DNA from: Artocarpus heterophyllus
Taxonomy: Eukaryota; Streptophyta; Magnoliopsida; Rosales; Moraceae
Length of the DNA: 64,000 nt
NCBI GenBank assembly: GCA_025403435.1
Contig: CM046348.1
Span: forward strand, 37,687,534 to 37,751,533
Reading direction: 5' to 3'
How positions within the stretch are numbered: position 1 is the first letter of the stretch; each line of letters begins with the position of its first letter. Under the pieces are notes generated by a model. That model made no database searches. It was not told the origin of the DNA and saw only the letters and a program-made list of their open reading frames with translations. Below, piece after piece: positions 55,862 through 64,000 of this stretch. Position numbers and translations under genes: made by a program.

Positions 55862-56389
55862 TTTCCAAAGGACCTTACCACACTCCCTTACGTGTTTCAC
55901 TCGTGAAATGGTTCACTCAATTTCACTCGTGTTTACACTCAATACTTTCGGCTTTTGTCCACTCTAATGCTCTCGCCTCTATGCCTTTTTCCACTCGTTA
56001 ATTCTCACTCAGTTCCTATAAAACTAGTCAAATCAATATCAAAATTTCCTTGACAATTCACAAATAGATTACCAAAGAGACAAGACTATAATAGGAACAA
56101 AGAATTTAGGCTTTCAAAAATCACACCCAAAAGGAACGAAATTTGACAAAAAAATATTTGGTCTGTGTAGGGAATTCAATTTTGCCTTCTTTTTTTTTTT
56201 CGGATCCTCTTGCTTTTCTTCTTTTCCCTTTTTTTTCTCTTTTTTTTTCTTTTCTTTCTTTTCTTTTCGGAACTTTTTTTTTTAACCGACTTTGATAATG
56301 GAAATCAAAACTCACGAATAACTGAAACGAACATAAACTAAGAGAACGGATAAGCAAAACCTGATTAGAACCTCACTCTGATTACCAAA
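55862..56389 (-). promoter_or_regulatory. GyA3 leader, purine tract and primer site
   Basis: 528-bp leader. The minus-strand A/G tract lies at about 56190-56283 and the primer site (TTTGGTAATCAGAG) at 56376-56389, beside the 5' LTR. Confidence 0.75.
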
Positions 56390-57141
56390 TGATATGAACC
56401 CGCCAAGAACTGACGCGACCCTAACCAAGATTGGTTTCCAAGATCAAAATTCCTAACCAATTTTGGATGGAACCGCGACCCGATGCCTAACAAGAAGCAC
56501 GAACCTTGGTATGTGAGGACGCCACAATCAGCTATGGATGGACTGATTGATAAGTCAATGAACGCCACAGAATCTTTCGATAAGTTCGAATAGTTCATTT
56601 AGGAACCAAAGAGAATTAAAACCTCAAATTGTGTGTTAAAACTTGTATGTCCCATTGAATGAAATTCGTTACAATATATAGGGGTTCCCCTATGCGAATT
56701 TTCAGCTCCTAATTGCCCATGGAATTTCGAGCAAATCAGTTACCAAACGTCAAATCTAAAGCAAATAAGGAAAGTTCCCTTAATGGCTTAAAAGCCTTAC
56801 AATAATAGAAATAAAACAAATGCAAAAAGGAAACTAGACATTAAAAGGTCATAAGCTGATTCTTCTCGCCATGTGTCGCCTCAAATCGGGAAAGTAACTG
56901 AAATGGAAATTACTCGATCCCTTCTAGAGCTTTAATCATGCATTTGTTGGTCTGGTTGTCGCATGTAATTCCCTCAATGGGCCTCCATGCAATGGCTTGA
57001 GCCCAAGTTACTTGAATTAGCCCAATAAGCGTTTCTTTAAACTTCTTCGCATGAGCTCTCGTAACTGGACCAATGGGAACTTGAATTGGATCTGAATATG
57101 TCTCCCACGTGCTCTTGCTTGTGCTAATGATGTCCTCATCA
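56390..57141 (-). repeat. GyA3 5' LTR
   Basis: 752 bp, TGATATGAACCC to CTCATCA on the plus strand; the outer flank TGTTC matches the one beside the 3' LTR. The frame 56910-57236 is the LTR-encoded pol tail. Confidence 0.93.
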
Positions 57142-57146
57142 TGTTC

Positions 57147-58391
57147 AATCCCGCAGATTGGAGGTAAACCTTGCGGTGTTTCCTCGGGAAAGATATCCTC
57201 ATATTCCTGCAAAAGAGAAACAACAGAACTATGCAAGGTGGAATCAAGACGTTAGTGTTTAATAACGCCACCTTGTACATGAGTAAAATCATTGGCTGAT
57301 TAGAAAACAAAGCTCTTCTCACATCACTCTCTCCTACATAAAAGTTTGTTTTTCTCCCTATTTTTACTTCATTGGCCAAATCTTCTTTTGTATTAGCTCT
57401 CTCAATTTTCTCTCCTTTTTCTTGGCCCCTTTATCTTTTTTTCCTCTCTGGCTGAACTCTCTCTCTACACTCCAACACTCATTATTTTCACTCCCTTTCT
57501 CTCTCTTTTTCTCATTCTCTCCTTTTTGTTCACTCTCCTTTTGTAACCAAACTTGATCTTCATGAACCTGTTTAGGTGTCATTAGTACAAGACTAAATGG
57601 TCTTTGGTTGTGCACAAGAGAATATTTATTTGTGTAGCCATCATGTTTGACTCGACAATCAAATTGCCATGGTCGACCTAGTAACAAGTGCCCGGCTTAC
57701 ATTGGGACTACGCCGCACAAAACTTCGTCTTCATATCTACCAATGCGAAATGAAATTAATACCTGTTTAGTTACCTTCACTTCACCAATATTATTCAACC
57801 ATTGCAACTTGTAAGGTTGAGGATGTTTGGTTGTTGGCAACCCTAATTTGTCAACCATAGTAGTGCTAGCAACGTTCATACAACTCCCTCCATCTATTAT
57901 CACACTACATACCTTGTTCCGCATGTGGCACCTAGTATGAAAAATTTTCTCACGTTGCTCTTCTTCTTCCTCTTTGGCTTGCACACTAAGGGCTCGTCGA
58001 GTGACCAACAATTCACCTTGGGCAGCATACTCCTCCTCATCCACGTCCTCCAATGGTGGCATGGAGTCCTCGTCCGATTCGTCATCGATAAGAACCTCTC
58101 CGTCGTCCCGTAACACCATCACCCTTTTGTTCGGACATTAGCTTGAGATGTGACCCTTGCCTTGGCATTTGAATCATTTAATATCACGGTTTCGAGAAGT
58201 GGATGAATCATGTTTACCTTGGTCTGAAGGGCTAGCCATGGCTGGTTTTGGCTCAAACTTTGGCCTAGCGACCAATTTCTCTTCTTTCTTACCATAATTC
58301 AGCTTCCATGAAGAAGGAGCCAAACTAACATTTGCATGTGAACTAGCCCTCCTCTTGAGCTACTGCTCTACTGTGATGGCCATATGCACCA
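57147..58391 (-). pseudogene. GyB2 gag C-terminus, protease and RT start
   Basis: Minus-strand continuation of 31097-32444. From right to left: zinc knuckle region (about 58140-58180) with its first Cys codon changed to TGA and another stop inside, an acidic stretch, protease VIIDGGSCMNVAS (about 57880-57910) in a 141-codon frame (58122-57697), LLGRPWQFD, a charged linker, and the RT leader up to 57147. It is interrupted by the solo LTR at 58392. Confidence 0.85.
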
Positions 58392-59146
58392 TGATGGAGA
58401 CTTAGGGAGCTCAAATGCATGGAAGGTGGTTGACCCAATACAAGTTCCTGCTGGACCAGTCACAAGAGCCCGAGCTAAGAAATTCAAGGAAGCACTAAAT
58501 GGGCTGATTCACGAAATCTGGAATCGAGAAAATTTGTGCAAGCCCATTGACCCAGGCCCACATCAACCACAACAGTGCGTTAATTTGATCCAAGTTCTAG
58601 AAGAATCTGGATGAGTCAAGCTTGAAATCAGCTCAAATTTTGCAAGATCAAGTCAATGGTAGAATTTTGGAAACTTTCCCATTTTGGCACACATGCGGAT
58701 TAATTGCACTTTCCTTTAATTGTTGGGCATGTAAATGGCTGAAAATCAGCCATTAAGACTTTCCTTTCTTTTGGATTTTATTTTAGGCTTAGTAATTATG
58801 ATTGAATTTTTCAACTTCCCTTTTTGGGCAACACTTTGTAATTTTGGCCTATAAATAGGCGTTTCAAAGGTAAATGAAAACGATGAATGTTTATTTTCTG
58901 AGAGAAATAATTCTTTCTTTGGTTCTTTGATGAATTGCATGAACTCTTCAGATCAATCCCAGCATTCAACCCCAACTTATCAATCAAGCTTTCCATCCTT
59001 GATTGTGGCATCTACGATATACCAAGGTTCTTGCTTCGATATAAGCAACGGGTCGTGGTGACTTCCATCCAAATCTAAGTACAAATGATCTTGGTGCCTT
59101 CTTATTGATAACGGGTTTTGTCAGTATATTGGCGAGGTTCTTATCA
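58392..59146 (+). mobile_element. GyB solo LTR, TSD CACCA
   Basis: 755 bp, TGATGGAGACTTAGGG to GAGGTTCTTATCA, with perfect CACCA duplications (58387-58391 and 59147-59151). It sits in GyB2 gag in the opposite orientation. The frame 58384-58614 is the pol tail ([20 protein letters not shown], ending LEESG) encoded in the LTR. The TATA box is CTATAAATA at 58850-58858. Confidence 0.95.
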
Positions 59147-59151
59147 CACCA

Positions 59152-59950
59152 TGTCTTCTAATTCTACGTAGTGTTGTATCTCCACCCTATCTTGAATATC
59201 CAGATTTAGCCCTTACAAAAATCCTGCCATGGTTGCTTCTCGATCTTCTTCAACATTGGCTCGTATCATGGCTATTTCCATTTCTTTATAATATTCCTCC
59301 ACACTCCTATTTCCTTGTCTAAGTCCTTGCAACTTTTTGTACAATTCCCGATGGTAATGGCTGGGCACAAATCACTTTCTCATCACCGTTTTCATCTCCT
59401 TCCATGTCTCAATCGGGTGTTCTCAGTTCCGTCGCCTAATCATTACCAACAGATCCCACCATACAATCGCATAATCAGAGAACTCAATTGCAGCAAGCTT
59501 AACTTTCTTTAACTCTGAGTAGTTATGGCAATCAAACACTAGCTCCACTTTTTTTTCCCACTCTAGGTAAGCTCTGGGGTTATTTTTCCCTTGGAATGGC
59601 AGAATCTTCATTTTAATACCTCCCATATTATTGTCTTCCCGGTACCTAGCTTCTCTATTCCTATTTCCACACCTAAATCTGCCCCTATTTTATCGGCGGT
59701 TCCTCCAACTTTTCTAATTCATCTTCCTCCAAAAGGACACATCCACCCCTCTGCCTATTTTGCATGTTTTATGGCTACCTATTACATGTTTTGGCATCAA
59801 CCTCATCTAATCTCTCCTGAATGGGCTCTAGCGCTCGCGTCAACAATTGTTCCATTTGCCTCATTAATGCTTGCAACTGAAGATTTGGAACGTTTTGTTG
59901 TGGAAGAGATCTTCGGCTTCACTTTCTTGATTCGGATTCATTTTTTTTAA
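59152..59950 (-). pseudogene. GyB2 gag N-terminal part
   Basis: Minus-strand gag with GGIKMKILPFQGKN (near 59590-59625) and the gag core to its left, with several stops. The start region (about 59950-59640) matches MNLNQEREAED... at 37086 but is frameshifted. It contains the intact pre-insertion version of the Cop1 target (GCTAGGTACCGGGAAGACAA on the minus strand near 59640). Confidence 0.8.
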
Positions 59951-60634
59951 ACCTGTAAAACAACATTAGATAATAAAGGACTTTACTTCTCTCCCTCACT
60001 TGTTTCACTCTATCACTTGGTCACTCAGTTCACTCATGTTTCACTCGAATAATTGGCTTTTACCCTCAAATGTTCTCACCAGTCTTTGCCCTTTTTGTTT
60101 CACTTGTTTATTATCTCTTTTGGTTCTTTTGGAATTATGCAAATAACAATCAAATCTATCCGGTAACAAATTCAGCAACATGTTTTGATACCCTAATTTT
60201 TTTTTTCGGATCCTCTTAACTTTTCTTTTCTTTTCTTTTCTTTTCTTTTTTTGTGAAATTCGGCAAGAACAAAGGCTAATAGACCAAGAAACATAAAACA
60301 GGAAGCTGCAACCTAAACTTGAAGGCCAAGACACTAGTTACCCGAAACCAAACCTAACCCTAGCAGCCCTAGGTGAAATTTCGGCCACACGAAGTGCTTT
60401 CCCAAACAAGAATTTCGCAAAACAACCTAGAATAGAATTTTTGATTTGACCTTGTCAACAAACCAAAGATAGTTCAAGAAACAAAAAAGAGGATGCAAGA
60501 ACCCTATGAATTTAACAAACTCAAAATATTTTGTTTTATTTTTTAACGGAATAGAACCTAAGTAATAAATCAGAATTCAAAAACAAATGAGAATAGACAA
60601 ACTTGAGGCTAGAACTGAGGCTACTAATACCAAA
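59951..60634 (-). promoter_or_regulatory. GyB2 leader and primer site
   Basis: Leader with a minus-strand A/G tract (about 60198-60252) beside a GGATCC box, like GyA. The primer site next to the LTR is TTTGGTATTAG, an altered iMet-type site. The frame 60041-60334 is a shadow. Confidence 0.7.
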
Positions 60635-60742
60635 TGATAAGAACCTCGCCAATATATTGACGAAACCTGTTATCAATAAAAAAGGCACCAAGACTGTTTC
60701 TACTCAGATTTGGATGGAAGTCACCGTGACCCATTGCTTATA
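60635..60742 (-). repeat. GyB2 5' LTR, truncated
   Basis: The first 108 bp on the plus strand (TGATAAGAACCTCGCC...) of a GyB LTR, cut at CCATTGCTTATATA. The rest is lost at a filler junction. Confidence 0.8.
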
Positions 60743-60777
60743 TATTGATGGAAGGCACCAAGACTGTTATCAAAAAC
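60743..60777. other. Templated filler DNA
   Basis: About 35 bases assembled from the LTR to its left: GATGGAAG (as at 60713), GCACCAAGACTGTT (60687), ATCAA (60671) and CCAATATATTGA (60649). This patchwork suggests template-switching repair of a break. Confidence 0.55.
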
Positions 60778-61010
60778 CAATATATTGATGGAATTTTCAT
60801 CTTGATGCTGCTCATGTTCGTATCTTCCTAGTTCCTAGCTTCTCTAAACCCTTGTCCCTACCTATTTCTCCTTAGGCTACACTCTTCCCCCTCAAATCCG
60901 TCCAAATCCACAAATAAATCCTCCAAATTTGCCCCCTCAAATCCTTGGTGAGGCTATCCCCCTTTCACCTACTTGGCTTTTCATGAGGCCGATTATTATA
61001 TTCCCTTCTA
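60778..61010 (-). pseudogene. Gypsy gag fragment
   Basis: The minus strand holds SIKMKIPS-type codons (about 60770-60795) preceded by charged, gag-like sequence with stops. It belongs to the GyA/GyB/GyD group but is too short to place. GyA4 is inserted at its end (flank TTCTA, 61006-61010). Confidence 0.5.
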
Positions 61011-61777
61011 TGATACGAACCCCGCCAAGAACTGACGTGACCCTAACCAAGATTGGTTTCCAAGATCAAAATTCCTAACCGGTTTTGGATGGAACCGCGA
61101 CCCGATGCCTAACAAGAAGCACGAACCTTGGTATGTGAGGACGCCACAATCAGCTATGGATGGACTGATTGATAAGTCTATGAACGCCACGGAATTTTCC
61201 GATAAGTTTGAACAGTTTGTTTAAGGACCGAAAAGAATTAAACCTCAAATTGTGTGTTAAAACTTGTCCTCGATTGAATGAAATTCATTACAATATATAG
61301 TGGTTCCCCTATGCAAATTTCAGCTCCTAATTGCCCATGGAATTTCGGGCAAATCAATTACCAAAACGTCTAATCTAAAGCAAATAAGGTAAGTTCCCTT
61401 AATTGCTTAAAAACCTTACAATAATAGAAATAACACAAACGCATGTTTGTAAAAGAAAAAAGGAAACTAGAAATTAAAAGGTGAATAGCTGATTCTTCTC
61501 GCCACTTGGTGCCTCAAAACAGGAAAGTAACTGAAATGGAAATTACTTGGTCCCTTCTAGAGCTTGAATCATGCATTTGTTGGTCTGGATGTCACATGCA
61601 ATTCCCTCAATGGGCCTCCATGCAATAGCTAGAGCCCAAGTTACTTGAATAAGCCCAATAAGCGTTTCTTTGAACTTCTTCGCACGAGCTCTCGTAACCA
61701 GACCAATGGGAACTTGAATTGGATCTAAATATGTCTCATCCCACGTGCTCTTGCTTGTGCTAACAATGTCCTCATCA
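61011..61777 (-). repeat. GyA4 3' LTR
   Basis: 767 bp, TGATACGAACCCC to CTCATCA on the plus strand, with a small insertion near 61440-61460. The polypurine tract follows at 61778. The 5' LTR lies outside the window. Confidence 0.92.
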
Positions 61778-64000
61778 TTCCCCTCCTCTTGAGAGGGATT
61801 TTTCCTCAAATCATCGCCTGCATCAAAAGGACTTAGATCAGAAACATTAAAGGTGACACTTACACAATACTCACCTAGCAAGTCTAGCTTGTATGCATTA
61901 TCATTGATCCTTTCGAGAATTTGAAAAGGACCGTCCCCTCAAGGCAACAGCTTGGATTTCCGTTGTTTCAAAAACCGTTCCTTGCGTAAGTGCAACCACA
62001 CCTAATCGTCGGGCTCGCAGACGAGCTTGTGACGCCTATTGTTGGCTTGTTTAGCATATTGTTTAGTTCTTCGCTCGATGTTGAGTCTTGCCTACTCGTG
62101 TATCTGCTTAACATGGTCAGCTTTTCTTTTTCCATCTAAATTCACATGCTCAGACAAAGGTAATGGCATTAAATCCAAAGGAGTTAAAGGATTAAAACCA
62201 TAAACAATTTCAAACAGTGAAAATTGAGTAGCAGAATGAACAGATCGATTATAAGTAAACTAAACATGTGGTAAACACTCCTCCCATGTTTTGATGTTGT
62301 TTTTAATTACAGCCCGCAACAAAGTAGACAAGGTTCTATTCACAACTTCTGTTTGACCGTCGGTTTGAGGGTGACAAGTAGTCGAAAACAATAGCTTAGT
62401 CCCTAACTTAACTCACAAAGTCTTCCAAAAGTAGCTTAAAAACTTGGTGTCCCTATCAGAAACAATTGTCCTAGGCATACCATGAAGACTCACAATTTCC
62501 CTAAAGAACAAATCAGCAACATTGGAAGCATCATCTGTCTTGTGGCATGGAATAAAATGGGCCATCATGGAAAACCAATCCACAACCAAAAATATCGAGT
62601 CTCTTCCCCGTTTAGACCTAGGCAAACCTAACACAAAATCCATCGAAATATCAATCCAGGGTTCACTAGGTATTTGTAAAGTGGTGTACAAACCGTGGGG
62701 CTGCACTCTTGATTTAGCCTGCCTACAAGTTACACGTCTACCACAAAGCCTCTCAAGATCTCGTTTCATATGTGAACAATAGAAGTGTTATTGCAACACC
62801 GCCAAAGTCTTCATTACTCCAAAATGTCCCATCAATCCTTCCCCATGGGATTCTCTCACTAACAAATCTCTTAATGAACAATTAGGCACACATAATTTAT
62901 TCTCCCGAGACAAGTATCCCTCATGGCTAAAGTACTTAGCACTAGCAAATCTCTCACAAGCTTGATACTCAATACTAATGTCATGGTCATCAGCATATAA
63001 CTCTTTAATGTGTCCAAAACCTAGTAGTTTAGCATTAAGAGTTGAGATTAAGACATACCTGTGAGAAAGTACATCGGCAATGACGTTTTCCTTACCTTGC
63101 TTGTAGCGAATGACATACGGAAACGTCTCTATGAATTCCACCCAACGAGCACGCCTCTTGTTCAGCTTGTGCTGGCCCTTCAAGTGTTTCAGGGACTCAT
63201 GATCAGTGTGAATCATAAACTCCTTAGGCCATAGGTAGTGCTGCCATGTCTCTAATGCCCGAACCAATGCATACATCTCTTTATCATAAGTTAGGTAGTA
63301 AAGAGTTGCCTTATTTAGCTTCTCACTGAAATATGCTACTGGTCTCCCTTCCTGCATTAAAAAAACACCAATTCCAACACCTAAAGCATCACATTCAATC
63401 TCAAAAGTTTTGGAAAAATTAGGTAAAGATAACAATGGAGCATTAGTCAACTTCTCCTTAATTAACTGAAATGCCTTTTCTTGCTCTTCTCCCCATCTAA
63501 GCCCAACGTTCTTCTTAATCACTTCTGTCAGTGGTGCGGCTATAGTATTGAAATCTTTCACAAACCGCTGGTAGAAACTAGCAAGTTCAGGAAAACTCTG
63601 TACGTTTCCCACACTAGTTGGACTCGGCCACTCCTGGATGGCTCGCACCTTTTCTTCATCAACCTGTATACCTTGAGCACTAACAACAAAACCAAGAAAC
63701 ACAAGCTTATTTGTGCAAAAGGTACACTTCTTGAGGTTAGCATACAACTTCTCCTTTCTAAGCACATCCAAAACAGATTTTAAATGTACTACATGTTGGT
63801 CCATGTCTTTGCTATAAATGAGTATATCATCAAAATACACAACAACAAACCTGCCAATAAATGCACGTAATAAATGATTCATTAAATGCATAAATGTACT
63901 TGGGGCATTAGTTAAACCAAATGGCATCACTAACCACTCATACAGTCCATATTTTGTCTTAAAAGCAGTTTTCCATTCATCACCCTCTTTCATGCGTATT
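61543..64000 (-). pseudogene. GyA4 pol, continues past window edge
   Basis: The tail frame 61881-61543 enters the LTR. The integrase C-terminal domain (61882-62412) has stops. The integrase core start (62769-62413) has [17 protein letters not shown] and [11 protein letters not shown] 401-codon frame 63993-62788 holds RT with [11 protein letters not shown], thumb, RNase H ([15 protein letters not shown], an altered VIADVLSHR where DALSRR is expected) and the integrase N-terminus. RT fingers, protease and gag would lie beyond 64000. Confidence 0.88.

Larger units (their letters stand above)
32450..57141 (-). mobile_element. GyA3, full length with large nested insert, TSD TGTTC
   Basis: Both LTRs are present (32450-33202 and 56390-57141) and flanked by TGTTC (32445-32449 and 57142-57146). 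Joining the flanks restores continuous GyB2 RT sequence. The interior order on the minus strand is leader, gag, protease, RT, RNase H, integrase and tail. Gag is split by an 18-kb insert (36911-54984). Without it the element is about 6.6 kb. Confidence 0.92.

Noticed and set aside
1..64000. Host protein-coding genes, tRNA or rRNA genes, CRISPR arrays
   Set aside because: All long frames map to retroelement or pararetrovirus domains. iMet-like strings are primer sites beside LTRs, and repeats are LTRs or short phased palindromes without CRISPR layout.
1..64000. Centromeric satellite array
   Set aside because: No long tandem array of about 150-180 bp was seen; the case for centromeric origin rests only on the CRM-like families.

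Overview
The window is plant nuclear DNA made almost entirely of nested, mostly dead LTR retroelements. No host gene, tRNA, rRNA or CRISPR array was found. Evidence for a plant: tRNA-iMet-type primer binding sites (TGGTATCAGAGCC), a TRIM, Ty1/copia and Ty3/gypsy elements of plant type, and a fragment of a plant pararetrovirus (Caulimoviridae). The low GC content suggests a eudicot, and the nesting suggests pericentromeric or centromeric heterochromatin (inference).

Families, named here for convenience. GyA: Ty3/gypsy, LTR about 750-800 bp, TGATGAGGACA...GTATCA. GyB: a sister family, LTR about 755-790 bp, TGATGGAGACT...TTATCA. In both, pol reads on into the 3' LTR and ends in a GPVTRARxKKFKEAL tail, which recalls the CRM (centromeric) chromovirus lineage (inference). 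GyD: a divergent relative with a 408-bp LTR. Cop: Ty1/copia with 2.0-kb LTRs, TGTTAGACATG...TTCCAACA. TRIM: a miniature element with 111-bp LTRs and a 118-bp interior.

Layout. 1-2956: decayed GyD gag, 5' leader and LTR (-), hit by a GyA solo LTR. 3150-3592: old copia-like LTR piece. 3593-6425: pararetrovirus fragment (-). 6436-7162: GyB LTR piece. 7163-8036: unidentified AT-rich DNA. 8037-31096: an old Cop copy (+), Cop3, carrying GyA1 (8966-16380, with its own solo-LTR insertion) and a composite insertion (18055-29039). That composite begins with a TRIM LTR, ends with a GyA LTR, has a perfect ATTAT target duplication and itself holds GyB1 (18118-21927). 31097-60777: GyB2 (-), holding a 24.7-kb insertion GyA3 (32450-57141, TSD TGTTC) and a GyB solo LTR (58392-59146, TSD CACCA). 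GyA3 gag is split by a chimeric GyB-gag/TRIM piece, which contains the young full-length element Cop1 (37386-48511, TSD GGGAC) and a 6.12-kb direct tandem duplication (42525-48645 and 48646-54767). 60778-64000: a gag fragment and the 3' part of GyA4 (-).

Relative order from nesting: GyB2 is older than GyA3, which is older than the GyB-gag/TRIM chimera, then Cop1, then the tandem duplication. Within Cop1, a second Cop copy landed beside the RT catalytic codons and later collapsed. The most interesting signals are the TRIM/GyA composite, whose crossover lies inside the primer binding site and which points to a possible autonomous partner for the TRIM, and the 21-22-bp phased arrays of 16-bp palindromes in the Cop leader and LTR. 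All homology statements come from reading the sequence and from remembered family features; no database was searched.
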